The position numbers and the translations under genes are program-made. Shown here piece after piece: positions 41,705-50,908 of a DNA stretch of 64,000 nucleotides (positions are counted from its first letter, which is position 1; every line of letters begins with the position of its first letter). The DNA is from Streptomonospora alba (lineage in GTDB: Bacteria > Actinomycetota > Actinomycetes > Streptosporangiales > Streptosporangiaceae): contig NZ_JROO01000006.1 of the NCBI RefSeq assembly GCF_000826685.1, forward strand, positions 124,001 through 188,000. Reading direction: 5' to 3'. The notes beneath the pieces were generated by a model. The model saw only the letters and a list, made by a program, of their open reading frames with translations, did no database searches and was not told where the DNA came from.

Positions 41705-42826
41705 TCAGTGGTCCAGCGAAGGATCCGAGAAGCGCAGGGTCGCGCCGATGCCTTCCTCGACCGTGATCTCACGCTGAGGAACAAGGACGAGGTGGGCCGA
41801 GGTCGCGGCCGCCGCCCGCAGCACAGCGGGACCGGCCGGCTCCTCGACCGGCTCGTCCACGCCCATCTCGCGGAGCTCCTGCTTGTCGAGGGCGATCTGC
41901 TCGCCGGAGGGCCCGATCCACACTCGCCTGTCGGACTCGGCCGCTCCGAGCGACCACAGCAGTGTGTCCACCTGGCCGCGCTGGAGTGCGCGCACCACTG
42001 CGGCGAAGCCCTCCACCGTCCGGTCGCGGTTGGCGCGGCCCTGCTCGAAGGACTCCTGCACCTCGACGACCCGCGCCCGGTCGCGCTCCTCCAGGTGGCC
42101 GCGCAGTTCCTCCTCCAGCGGTGAGGCCTCCGACCCGGCCGCGCGCGAACCCGACTCCAGGTCCAAGGCCCGCGGCTCCAGCCAGTCGGGCAGCCGATCA
42201 CGCAGCTCGCCGCGCACCTGGACGTCGCCGGCGATCGCCACCACCTCGGCGCCGCTGCGCTTGGCCTCCTCGGCCGCGGCCCCGGCCACCCGGCCGGCGT
42301 TCTCGGCGACCTGGTGGTCGACGTTGCGCTGCATCTGCTTGTGGTGGTAACCGCCCTCGCGGACCTTGTGGACGGGCCAGTCGTCGCCCTCGACGCGATG
42401 ATGCGCCGTGCGCCCGTCGCCGTACACGGTGCGGACGTCGCCGCCGAGGCTGTCGACTACGGCGAGCACGTAGGGGGTCTGCGTGCGCTGGCTGCGGATG
42501 TACAGCAGCGGGTCCGCAAGCTGTCCGACGCGGGCCAGGTGGTCCTGCGGCGGCTCGGATACCACGGTGTCGAGCAGGATTTCGCCGCCGGCGGCGAAGA
42601 CCACCTGACCGTGCGGCCCGGCCACGCTGCCCGTCTGCCCCACGACGGCGTCCATGGCGCTGAGCGTGGGCTCGTCGGCTCCCTGAGCCCGCAGGTCCTC
42701 ACGCGCCTTCTGCCACCGGACGTGGACCTCGTGGTCGGTGTCCTCGGCATCGCGCGAGGTGTTGATGGCCAGCGAGGCCACCGGCCCGGTCGTGTTGTTG
42801 AGAGATGCGAGAAAGCTGAGGTCCAT
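41705..42826 (-). CDS. Rv2629/Vms1-like release-factor homologue (baeRF family)
   Basis: 373 residues. The protein resembles the Rv2629 group of bacterial archaeo-eukaryotic release-factor-like proteins: N-terminal VASLAINTSRDAED, DTVVSEPPQDHLARVGQLADPL (split), a VREGGYHHKQMQRNVDHQVAENAG core with the Gln-bearing loop, and C-terminal QVDTLLWS, QREITVEEGIGATLRF. Family members are implicated in ribosome rescue and stress or dormancy. DUF2267 lies upstream in the same direction, 92 bp away. Function in this organism is inference. Confidence 0.82.
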   Translation of the reverse strand: MDLSFLASLNNTTGPVASLAINTSRDAEDTDHEVHVRWQKAREDLRAQGADEPTLSAMDAVVGQTGSVAGPHGQVVFAAGGEILLDTVVSEPPQDHLARVGQLADPLLYIRSQRTQTPYVLAVVDSLGGDVRTVYGDGRTAHHRVEGDDWPVHKVREGGYHHKQMQRNVDHQVAENAGRVAGAAAEEAKRSGAEVVAIAGDVQVRGELRDRLPDWLEPRALDLESGSRAAGSEASPLEEELRGHLEERDRARVVEVQESFEQGRANRDRTVEGFAAVVRALQRGQVDTLLWSLGAAESDRRVWIGPSGEQIALDKQELREMGVDEPVEEPAGPAVLRAAAATSAHLVLVPQREITVEEGIGATLRFSDPSLDH

Positions 42827-42918
42827 GGTCGTCGACTCCGCTCCAGGGGTGGTTGGCGGGATTCCCGGGCCCGTTCGCCCGGTCGGCGGCGGGAAGATCG
42901 CGGCGCGCCTTCCCGGCG

Positions 42919-43335
42919 TCAGCCCCGCGGCGTACCGGAGGCACCGGTGAACAGCGCGGACAGCTCCTTTGGTAGCTGGGAGAGGGTGTCTTCGGTCTCC
43001 TCGCGGGGAAGCCGTTCGCGGACGGTGTTGAGCACCGCGCTCACCCCCCGTTCGACCTCTGCGGGATCGACTGTCGAGACTCCCCCGCTGACCTTGTCCA
43101 GGAACGCCCCCTTGTCGAAGGCGACGGCCTGTTCGGACGCTTCGTGCTCGGGCTGCAGTGCGGGAGGCAGATTGCCTGCCAGGTCGTTGAACTGCCCGCC
43201 GCTGAGGCTGCGCTGCAGCGCGGCCAACGTCGCCGCGGTCAGGCGCCGCGCCTCCTCGCGGGAGTCGAGCCCGGCGTGCTCCTGCACGCGGGCGAGGAAT
43301 GCGTCGCCGGCGTCGCCGGTCTCCGGCTGTACCAC
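42919..43335 (-). CDS. DUF2267 domain protein
   Basis: 138 residues from GTG 43335 with CGGAGG upstream. An all-helical protein with DAFLARVQEHAGLDSREEARRLTAATLAAL (split motif) and a C-terminal RLPREETEDTLSQLPKELSALF, matching DUF2267. Members occur in stress-associated loci; the biochemical role is unknown. It precedes the Rv2629/Vms1-like gene and is probably co-transcribed with it. Confidence 0.85.
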   Translation of the reverse strand: MVQPETGDAGDAFLARVQEHAGLDSREEARRLTAATLAALQRSLSGGQFNDLAGNLPPALQPEHEASEQAVAFDKGAFLDKVSGGVSTVDPAEVERGVSAVLNTVRERLPREETEDTLSQLPKELSALFTGASGTPRG

Positions 43336-43574
43336 GAGTTGCCTCCGTGTGATGTCGGAAAGCGTCTACGGGCCCACTAGTCACATACGGACACCGGTAA
43401 ACGTCTGCCCTCGCCTCAAGGGTGTGACCTGAAGCGATTCGTCGGGAGCCGGCCCGAGCGATCGGCTCAGGCGGGACACCGAAGCGCCCTCCGGCGGCGC
43501 GGTCCTCCGCCCCCGCCTGTTCGTCGGGCACGGAGTCGGCGGATCCGGTCCGCGCCAACGGCGAGCGGGGCGAA

Positions 43575-44651
43575 CTAGACCGGCAGGACGCAGGCCGGGT
43601 CGGACACGGACAGGCGGTGGCCGGTGTCCTCCGGTACGCCCTCGTCGTTCAGGCGCAGCGACGACAGTTCGGCGGACTTCTGATTGGCGACGACGATGTG
43701 GCCGTCGGTCAGGGCGAAATGGCGGGGCCACGCCCCGCCGCAGGGGATCTCGGCGATGCGGCGCAGTCCGGTGCCGCCGCCGGTGATCTCGAAAGCGGCG
43801 ATGGTGTCGGCGCCGCGGTTGGAGACGTAGACGCGCTCGCCGTCCGGCGACAGCGCGATCTCGCCGGGGTGGTTGGGGCCGTCGTGGCCGCTTGCGGCCG
43901 CGTCGGCGACCGGCACCGCGCGGGCCTGTTCGGCGTCCCAGGACAGCACGTGCACGCGCGAGTCCAGCTCGCCGGCGATGTAGACGTGCCCGTTGGGGTG
44001 GACGGCCATGTGGCGCGGCCCCGCACCCGGGGTGAGGTGGGCGGCGACGGACAGCGGCCCCACCGGGCCGACCGGCCGGGAGGCGGCGGGTTCGAAGGCG
44101 TGGCAGCGCAGCTCGTCGGTACCGAGGTCGGCGATCAGAATGTGGCGGCCGCCGGGGGCGATCGCCGCGGAATGGGCGTGCGGACCCTCCTGGCGCGCGG
44201 GATTGGGGCCCTGGCCGGTGTGCTCCAGCACCACCTCCGCCTCCCGGGGTGCGCCCGAGTCCGCCAGGCGGTGCACGCTGACCTTGCCGTCGGCGTAGTT
44301 CGCGGTGACGACGTGGCGGCCGCCGGGGTGGGCGACCACGTGACAGGGGGCGGACCCGCCGGTGGGCGCGCCGCCGATCGCGGTCAGGGCGGGAGCGCCG
44401 CCGTCCTGCCCGCCCGGTCGGACGGCGAAGGCCTCGACCCTGCCCCGGTCGACCTCGTTGACCGCGTACACCACACCGCCCTGCGGATGCGCCGCCAGGA
44501 ACGACGGGCCTGTCGTGCGCGCCGCCGCCTCGCCGCCGTGCAGCGCGCCGGTGCCGGGGTCCAGCCACGCGCGGTGGATGCCCTCTCCGGCGGCGTCGGG
44601 GTCGGAGTCGGGGGTGTAGGTCCCGATCCACAGCAGGCGGGGTGCGCTCAT
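43575..44651 (-). CDS. 6-phosphogluconolactonase-like seven-bladed propeller (YbhE/Pgl)
   Basis: 358 residues with repeats of the lactonase beta-propeller: LLWIGTYTPDSDP, NEVDRGRVEAF, GQGPNPARQEGPHAHSAA, GAGPRHMAVHPNG and GGAWPRHFALTDG. It lacks a signal peptide. YbhE-type enzymes hydrolyse 6-phosphogluconolactone; many propeller relatives have other sugar-lactone substrates. AAAGGG precedes the ATG. It follows hrpA on the same strand but is separated by a terminator-like hairpin. Confidence 0.88.
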   Translation of the reverse strand: MSAPRLLWIGTYTPDSDPDAAGEGIHRAWLDPGTGALHGGEAAARTTGPSFLAAHPQGGVVYAVNEVDRGRVEAFAVRPGGQDGGAPALTAIGGAPTGGSAPCHVVAHPGGRHVVTANYADGKVSVHRLADSGAPREAEVVLEHTGQGPNPARQEGPHAHSAAIAPGGRHILIADLGTDELRCHAFEPAASRPVGPVGPLSVAAHLTPGAGPRHMAVHPNGHVYIAGELDSRVHVLSWDAEQARAVPVADAAASGHDGPNHPGEIALSPDGERVYVSNRGADTIAAFEITGGGTGLRRIAEIPCGGAWPRHFALTDGHIVVANQKSAELSSLRLNDEGVPEDTGHRLSVSDPACVLPV

Positions 44652-44740
44652 CAGTGCCCTTTCGTCGGTTGCGGGTGCCGGTGCGGAAGGAGCCCGGCGG
44701 AGTCGCCGGCGTCCCGGGCGGTGCCCGGCGGTCGTCGGCC

Positions 44741-44757
44741 GGGCCGGAGGCCGGCCC
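44741..44757 (-). terminator. Terminator-like hairpin after hrpA
   Basis: GGGCCGG-AGG-CCGGCCC, a 7-bp stem 60 bp downstream of the hrpA stop codon. Confidence 0.45.
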
Positions 44758-44817
44758 CGGCTGCCGCAGTCGCCGCCGGTACCCGACCGCCGAACCGGGC
44801 GCGCCCGGCCCGCGGTC

Positions 44818-47800
44818 TCAGTCCTTGGCCGCCTCGATCGCCTTGAGGATCCGTTTCTCCGAGACGGGATAGGCCGCGCCGATCTCCTGCGCGAAGAGGC
44901 TGACGCGGAACTCCTCCAGCATCCAGCCGATCTCGCGCACGTCGGCGTCCTGATCGCGTCCGGGCGGAAGCTCGCCGAGGAGCTTGTCGCGAGCTTGGCG
45001 CATCTGCTCGATCTTGGACATGTTGACCTGGTCGCGGCGCGGGTTGTCGGCCAGCTTGGTCAGGCGGTACTCCGCCGCCTTGAGGTAGCGGTGCAGGTCG
45101 GGCAGGCGCGCCAGCCCGGCCTCGGTGACGAAGCCCGGATGCACCAGGCCGGCGATCTGGCCCTGGACGTCGTTCAGCGACGGCAGTACCGCCAGGCTGG
45201 TGGTGCCCTTGAGCTTGCGGCCCAGCTCGTGGGCGGTCTGCAGGATGCGGGCCGCGCCGGTCACCGCCTCCTCCACGGTGTCGGCGAGCTCGGCGCGCAC
45301 GTGCTCGCGCAGCCGCTCGAACGCCGCGGGGTCCCACTGGTCGCCGCCGGAGGAGGTGAGGGCCTCCAGCCCGCCGCGGGCGGCGATCAGCGCGTCGGCG
45401 GCGCAGTCCAGGCAGTCGTCGAAGAGCGCCGACACACTGCCGTGCGGATTGTTGCTCAGCGCCAGCTTGGTGCCGTTGTCCAGGCCGCGCTGGATGACCG
45501 CCGCGGGCGAGGGCACCTGCAGCAGAAGCATCCGCCGGACGCCGCGCCACATGGCGTGGTGCTGCTCGGCGCCGGTGTCGAAGAGGCGCACGGCGACGCT
45601 GCCGCCCTCGTCGACCAGCGCCGGGTAGCCCTTCACGGTGGGGCCGGCCGACTTGCGCTCGAAGATCCGCGGGAGCGGCCCGAAGTCCCACTCCTGCACG
45701 CCGGAGCGCTCGATGCCGCGGGCCTCGGCGGAGATGGCCTTCTGCAGCCGCGGCTTGAGCCGGGACCGCAGGGCCGGCAGGTCCTTCTCCTCGGCCAGCG
45801 TGTGCTGCTGGTCGTCGACGGCGCGGAAGGTGATCCGCAGGTGGTCGGGCACCCGCGCCCAGTCGAAGTCGCCGGGGGCGATCCGCTCGCCGCTCATGGC
45901 GCCCAGCGCGCGGGCGAGCGCCGCGGTCAGCGGCTCGGCGTAGGCGGTCATCCGCCCCAGCACCGTGCGGGCGGTGTCGGGCACCGGAACGAAGTTGCGG
46001 CGCAGCGGCTTGGGCAGCGACCGGATCAGCGCGGTGACCAGCTCCTCGCGCAAGCCCGGGATCTGCCAGTCGAAGCCCTCCTCCGACACCTGGTTGAGCA
46101 CGGCCAGCGGGATGATCGCGGTGACGCCGTCGGCGTCGGTTCCGGGTTCGAACTGGTAGCTCAGGGCGAAGGCGAGCTCGCCCTGGCGCCACTGGTCGGG
46201 GTAGTCCTGCTCGCTGACTCCTGCCGTGCCCTCGTTGATGAGCATCGACTTCTCGAAGTTCAGCAGGTCGGGCTGCCGGCGCCGCACCCGCTTCCACCAG
46301 GTGTCGAAGTGCGCCGCGGAGACGACCTCGGCGCCGATGCGCTCGTCGTAGAACTGGAAGAGCGTTTCGTCGTCGACCAGGATGTCGCGCCGGCGCGCGC
46401 GGTGCTCCAGGTCCTCGACCTCCTCCAGCAGCTGCCGGTTCTCGTGGAAGAAGCGGTGCTGGGTGTTCCAGTCGCCCTCGACCAGCGCGTGGCGGATGAA
46501 CAGCTCGCGGGAGACCTCGGGGTCGATGGAGCCGTAGGCGACCTTGCGCTGGGCGACCAGGGGGACCCCGTAGAGGGTGACCCGCTCGTAGGCCATCACC
46601 GCGCCCTGCTTCTTCTCCCAGTGGGGTTCGCTGTAGAAGCGCTTGACCAGGTGAGTGCCGAGCCGCTCGGCCCATTCGGGCTCGATGCGCGCGACCATGC
46701 GCCCCCACAGCCGCGAGGTCTCGACCAGCTCGGCGGCCATGACGTAGCGGGGCTGCTTCTTGAACAGCGAGGAGCCCGGGAAGATCCCGAAGCGGGCGCC
46801 GCGCCCGCCCAGGTACTCGTTCTTCTCGGGGTCCTTGAGCCCGACGTGGGACAGCAGCCCCGACAGCAGCGAGGTGTGGATCTCGCGCGGCTTGGGCTCA
46901 CTGGAGTTGAGGGTGGCGCCCTCGGCCTTGGCGACCTGCTTGAGCTGGCTGTAGATGTCCTGCCACTCGCGCACCCGCAGGTAGTTGAGGTACTCGTTGC
47001 GGCACATGCGGCGGAACTGGTTGCCCGACAGCACCTTCTGCTGCTCCTGCAGGTAGTTCCACAGGTTCACGAAGGCCAGGAAGTCCGACTCCTTGTCGGC
47101 GAAGCGGGCATGCTGCTCGTCCGCGGCCTGCTGCTTGTCGGCGGGGCGCTCGCGCGGGTCCTGGATCGACAGCGCGGCCGCGATGATCATGACCTCGCGC
47201 AGGCAGCCGTTGTCCTCGGCCTCCAGCACCATGCGGCCCAGCCGCGGGTCGACGGGCAGCTGGGCGAGTCGGCGGCCGACCGAGGTGAGGCTCTTGCCGG
47301 GATCGGGCTCGCCGGGGTGCAGCGCGCCCAGCTCCTGCAGCAGCTGCACGCCGTCGGAGATCTGGCGGCGGTCGGGCCCCTCCACGAACGGGAAGGCGGC
47401 GACGTCGCCCAGGCCCAGCGAGGCCATCTGCAGGATGACCGAGGCGAGGTTGGTGCGCAGGATCTCGGGATCGGTGAACTCCGGCCGGGAGAGGAAGTCC
47501 TCCTCGGAGTAGAGCCGGATGCAGACGCCCTCGGCCACACGGCCGCAGCGGCCCTTGCGCTGGTTGGCCGAGGCCTGGGAGATCCGCTCGATCGGCAGCC
47601 GCTGCACCTTGGTGCGGTGGCTGTAGCGGGAGATGCGCGCGGTACCGGGGTCGATGACGTAGCGGATGCCCGGCACGGTCAGCGAGGTCTCGGCGACGTT
47701 GGTCGCCAGCACGATGCGCCGCCCGCGGTGCGGCGCGAACACGCGCTGCTGCTCGGCGGCGGACAATCGCGCGAACAGCGGCACGATCTCGGTCTCGGGC

Positions 47801-48777
47801 AGCTTCTGCTTCTGCAAGGCGTCGGCGGTGTCGCGGATCTCGCGCTCGCCGCTGAGGAACACCAGGATGTCGCCGGGGCCCTCGCCCCGCAGTTCGTCGA
47901 CGGCCGCGCAGACGGCCTGGGTCTGGTCCTCCTGCTCGCCCTCCTCGTCCTCGTCCGCGGGGCGGTAGCGGACCTCCACCGGGTAGGTGCGCCCGGACAC
48001 CTCCACGATCGGAGCGTCGCCGAAGTGGCGGGAGAAGCGCTCGGGGTCGATGGTGGCCGAGGTGATGATGACCTTGAGATCGGGCCGGCGCGGCAGCAGC
48101 TGCTTGATGTAGCCCAGCAGGAAGTCGATGTTGAGGCTGCGCTCGTGTGCCTCGTCGATGATGAGGGTGTCGTAGCGGCGCAGCATGCGGTCCTGCTGGA
48201 TCTCGGCCAGCAGGATGCCGTCGGTCATCACCTTGACGAGGGTGTCGTCGCCGGAGCGGTCGGTGAAGCGGACCTTGTAGCCCACCGCCTCGCCGAGCGG
48301 GGTGTCCAGCTCCTCGGCGATGCGCTCGGAGACCGTACGCGCCGCCAGCCGCCGCGGCTGGGTGTGGCCCACGGCGCCGTGCACGCCGCGCCCCAGCTCC
48401 ATGCAGATCTTGGGCAGCTGGGTGGTCTTGCCCGAACCCGTCTCACCGGCGACGATGACGACCTGGTTGTCGCGTACGGCCGCGGCGATGTCGTCCTTGC
48501 GCGCGCTGACCGGCAGCTGCTCGGGGTAGTCGATCGTGGGCACAGCCGAAGCGCGGCGCTCGACGCGGGCCTGGGCGGAGTCGATCTCCGCGGAGATCTC
48601 GGCGGCGATGCCGGCGCGCTTGCTCTCGGTGCGGACCTTCTGGAGCCCGTCGATACGGCGGCGCAGCCGGTGCCGGTCGGCCAGCATCAAGGGGGACAGG
48701 CGACCGCGGAGTTCGCGGATGTCGCGGTGTTCGGAGCCGGAACGGGCCCCGGAGGGGGCGGCAGACGACGTTTTCAT
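44818..48777 (-). CDS. hrpA: ATP-dependent RNA helicase HrpA
   Basis: 1319 residues, close to the usual ~1300. DEAH-box core: Walker A GETGSGKT (111-118), DEAH (208-211), SATID, and motif VI QRKGRCGRV. Helicase-associated and OB-fold domains follow, and then a C-terminal DUF3418 region ending in helical EEFRVSLFAQEIG. The start ATG 48777 is used; the long frame upstream is Arg-rich and lacks a ribosome-binding site. HrpA is a 3'-to-5' RNA helicase implicated in resolving stalled or collided ribosomes. Monocistronic. Confidence 0.95.
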   Translation of the reverse strand: MKTSSAAPSGARSGSEHRDIRELRGRLSPLMLADRHRLRRRIDGLQKVRTESKRAGIAAEISAEIDSAQARVERRASAVPTIDYPEQLPVSARKDDIAAAVRDNQVVIVAGETGSGKTTQLPKICMELGRGVHGAVGHTQPRRLAARTVSERIAEELDTPLGEAVGYKVRFTDRSGDDTLVKVMTDGILLAEIQQDRMLRRYDTLIIDEAHERSLNIDFLLGYIKQLLPRRPDLKVIITSATIDPERFSRHFGDAPIVEVSGRTYPVEVRYRPADEDEEGEQEDQTQAVCAAVDELRGEGPGDILVFLSGEREIRDTADALQKQKLPETEIVPLFARLSAAEQQRVFAPHRGRRIVLATNVAETSLTVPGIRYVIDPGTARISRYSHRTKVQRLPIERISQASANQRKGRCGRVAEGVCIRLYSEEDFLSRPEFTDPEILRTNLASVILQMASLGLGDVAAFPFVEGPDRRQISDGVQLLQELGALHPGEPDPGKSLTSVGRRLAQLPVDPRLGRMVLEAEDNGCLREVMIIAAALSIQDPRERPADKQQAADEQHARFADKESDFLAFVNLWNYLQEQQKVLSGNQFRRMCRNEYLNYLRVREWQDIYSQLKQVAKAEGATLNSSEPKPREIHTSLLSGLLSHVGLKDPEKNEYLGGRGARFGIFPGSSLFKKQPRYVMAAELVETSRLWGRMVARIEPEWAERLGTHLVKRFYSEPHWEKKQGAVMAYERVTLYGVPLVAQRKVAYGSIDPEVSRELFIRHALVEGDWNTQHRFFHENRQLLEEVEDLEHRARRRDILVDDETLFQFYDERIGAEVVSAAHFDTWWKRVRRRQPDLLNFEKSMLINEGTAGVSEQDYPDQWRQGELAFALSYQFEPGTDADGVTAIIPLAVLNQVSEEGFDWQIPGLREELVTALIRSLPKPLRRNFVPVPDTARTVLGRMTAYAEPLTAALARALGAMSGERIAPGDFDWARVPDHLRITFRAVDDQQHTLAEEKDLPALRSRLKPRLQKAISAEARGIERSGVQEWDFGPLPRIFERKSAGPTVKGYPALVDEGGSVAVRLFDTGAEQHHAMWRGVRRMLLLQVPSPAAVIQRGLDNGTKLALSNNPHGSVSALFDDCLDCAADALIAARGGLEALTSSGGDQWDPAAFERLREHVRAELADTVEEAVTGAARILQTAHELGRKLKGTTSLAVLPSLNDVQGQIAGLVHPGFVTEAGLARLPDLHRYLKAAEYRLTKLADNPRRDQVNMSKIEQMRQARDKLLGELPPGRDQDADVREIGWMLEEFRVSLFAQEIGAAYPVSEKRILKAIEAAKD

Positions 48778-48997
48778 ACCGCGGTCCAGGATATGCGGAA
48801 GCGCCAAAGCTTTTTCCGCCCGCCTCCCCCAGCTCGAAGCGCTCCGCGCCACCCGCCTACAACCCGGCCGCCACCCCGCCCCGTCCCAGACGCCGCGCGC
48901 CATCGCCGGGAGCCCGGAACCGTGCGCGGACAACCGCCGCAGAGGTCGCGGCGCCCCCGTGCAGACGGCTGCCGAGAGGGTCCTCTGCGCTCCGGGC

Positions 48998-49405
48998 TCA
49001 GGCCTGGAACTTGGGCTGCCCGCGCGCGTCGCGGGCAGCCTCGGCGACCGCGGCGAGGTCGGCGCCGGTGGAGGCGGTGACGGCCGCGGCCACGGCGCCC
49101 TCGACGAACGGCGCGTCCACGAGCACGACGTCCTGGCGCGAGTCGTCCTCCAGCACCATCCGGGCCGTGAGCACCGCGCTTCCGATGTCGGGCAGCACGA
49201 CCACGCCGGCGCCGGAGTCGGCCTCGGCGACGGCCGCGGCGATCCGCTCGTACGAGGTGCCGATCCCGCCCTCGTCGGTACCGCCGGCGCGGAAGACGCA
49301 CCCGCCCGCAGATCCGAGCTGGCCGATCAGCTCGCCCAGACCTTCGGCGAGTTTCCCGCTGTGCGACACGAGCACGATTCCGACAGTGGCGCCATCGTTT
49401 TCCAT
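48998..49405 (-). CDS. dhaM: DhaM, PTS-type phosphoryl donor of dihydroxyacetone kinase (single domain)
   Basis: 135 residues, only the EIIA-man-like N-terminal domain of E. coli DhaM: VGIVLVSHSGKLAEG with the phosphorylated histidine (H15) and VVLPDIGSAVLTARM. The HPr and EI-like domains of E. coli DhaM are absent. It must therefore receive phosphate from the general PTS. Divergent from dhaK, sharing a 74-bp intergenic region with a TTCCCGGGAA palindrome. No ribosome-binding site is evident; a near-leaderless start is possible. Confidence 0.9.
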   Translation of the reverse strand: MENDGATVGIVLVSHSGKLAEGLGELIGQLGSAGGCVFRAGGTDEGGIGTSYERIAAAVAEADSGAGVVVLPDIGSAVLTARMVLEDDSRQDVVLVDAPFVEGAVAAAVTASTGADLAAVAEAARDARGQPKFQA

Positions 49406-49420
49406 GGGGATCTAGGCTAC

Positions 49421-49430
49421 TTCCCGGGAA
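49421..49430. promoter_or_regulatory. TTCCCGGGAA palindrome between dhaM and dhaK
   Basis: A 10-bp perfect palindrome in the divergent 74-bp spacer, just upstream of a TAGCCT-like -10 for dhaM. It could bind a regulator of both genes. Confidence 0.35.
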
Positions 49431-49479
49431 GCGCCCCAGGGCGCACGTCACCGCCGAGGCCACCGCGGGAGCGAGCCGT

Positions 49480-50478
49480 ATGAAGAAGTTCCTCAACACC
49501 GCCGACACCTACCTCACCGACGCGCTGGCCGGTTTCGCGGCCGCACACCCCGAACTGTCCGTCAACCTGGAGTCCAAGGTGGTCACGCGCGCCCGCGGGC
49601 CCGTGGCAGGCAAGGTCGGGCTGGTCTCCGGGGGCGGCTCGGGCCACGAGCCGCTGCACACCGGGTTCGTCGGCGAAGGCATGCTCGACGCCGCCTGCCC
49701 CGGAGAGATCTTCACCTCGCCCGTGCCCGACCAGGCCACCGAGGCGGTGCGTGCGGTCGACAGCGGCGAGGGCACCGTGCTGGTGGTGAAGAACTACACC
49801 GGCGACGTGATGAACTTCGAGATGGCCGCCGAGCTCCTCGGCGAGGAGGGCCTGCAGGTCGAGACGGTGCTGGTCAACGACGACGTGGCGGTGGAGGACT
49901 CCACGTTCACGGCGGGCCGGCGCGGCACCGGCGCCACGCTGCTGGTGGAGAAGATCGCCGGAGCCTCGGCGGCGCGCGGCGACGCGCTTTCGGAGGTCGC
50001 CGAGGTGGGCCGCCGCGTCAACGCCGCATCGCGCTCGTTCGCTGTGGCACTGACGGCCTGCACCACGCCCTCGGCCGGGCGCCCCGGCTTCGAGCTTCCC
50101 GAGGACGAGATCGAAGTGGGCGTCGGCATCCACGGCGAGCCCGGCCGGCGCCGCGAGAAGCTGCGCTCGGCCGGCGAGATCGTCTCGGACATGGTCGACG
50201 CGATCCTCGACGACCGCCCGCTGGAGAGCGGCGCGGAGGCGATCGTCGTGGTCAACGGGATGGGCGGCACCCCGCTCAGTGAGCTGTACCTGGTCTACGG
50301 CGAGGTGGCCGCGCTGCTGGAGGAGCGCGGGGTCTCCATCGTCCGCAGCGCTGTCGGCGACTACGTGACCAGCCTGGACATGGCCGGCTGCTCGATCACG
50401 GTGTGCGAGGCGCAGGAGGACTTCCTCCCCCTGTGGGACGCCCCGGTCAACACCCCGGGACTGCGGTGGGGAGTCTGA
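49480..50478 (+). CDS. dhaK: Dihydroxyacetone kinase substrate-binding subunit DhaK
   Basis: 332 residues. GGGSGHEPLHTGFVG (H56) and the covalent substrate-binding histidine H218 in VGIHGEPG occupy the same positions as in E. coli DhaK. It binds Dha as a hemiaminal for phosphorylation by the DhaL-ADP complex. GGGAG precedes the ATG. It is divergent from dhaM. Unusually, a strong terminator and 375 bp separate it from dhaL. Confidence 0.95.
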   Translation: MKKFLNTADTYLTDALAGFAAAHPELSVNLESKVVTRARGPVAGKVGLVSGGGSGHEPLHTGFVGEGMLDAACPGEIFTSPVPDQATEAVRAVDSGEGTVLVVKNYTGDVMNFEMAAELLGEEGLQVETVLVNDDVAVEDSTFTAGRRGTGATLLVEKIAGASAARGDALSEVAEVGRRVNAASRSFAVALTACTTPSAGRPGFELPEDEIEVGVGIHGEPGRRREKLRSAGEIVSDMVDAILDDRPLESGAEAIVVVNGMGGTPLSELYLVYGEVAALLEERGVSIVRSAVGDYVTSLDMAGCSITVCEAQEDFLPLWDAPVNTPGLRWGV

Positions 50479-50500
50479 GCGGCCCTCGAAAGCAGGCCTA

Positions 50501-50533
50501 GCTCCGGGCGGCGGAGGCCCCGCCGCCCGGAGC
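50501..50533 (+). terminator. Terminator after dhaK
   Basis: A 14-bp perfect stem (GCTCCGGGCGGCGG and complement) with a 5-nt loop, 22 bp after the stop codon. It lies between dhaK and dhaL. Confidence 0.8.
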
Positions 50534-50908
50534 GCGTCCGCGTAACCGACATCCCCGGTACGGGGGTGCTCCCCATATCCGCTGTACTGGACGCGGTTCC
50601 AGCGCGCCCGTTCCGTGGCCGCGGCATAGTGGCTGTATCGGCCCGGGTCCTGCGCACCCGTTCCGGCCCTCGCAGCCGTCGGCGAACGAGGAACCCCGAA
50701 AGTTCGGATCAGACCGGATCCGTTCCTCTGCAGCGACGCGACCGGGAGTTTCGCGAGGTGTCTGCCTGGTGACCGCATGCGGACGCAGGAGACCTGCGGA
50801 TCGTTCGCGCGCCTGGCGAGAGGGCTGTCCGTGGCGCCACGCCGCCGCAGCGGGGCATGCTGTGCTGGGTAGGGACACGGCAGAGGCCATGAGGATCGGG
50901 AGGCACCG
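50534..50908. other. Intergenic region between dhaK and dhaL
   Basis: 375 bp with a CTGGA/TCCAG dyad near 50588-50603 and a TAGTGG-like -10 at ~50629, followed by a further candidate TAGGGA near 50871. Reading frames have no ribosome-binding site. An independent dhaL promoter is likely here. Confidence 0.45.

Noticed and set aside
44995-49080. 1361-codon open frame opposite hrpA
   Set aside because: Antisense shadow of the helicase with low-complexity composition.
50566-50772. 68-codon open frame between dhaK and dhaL
   Set aside because: Arg-rich composition and no ribosome-binding site; region better read as promoter sequence.
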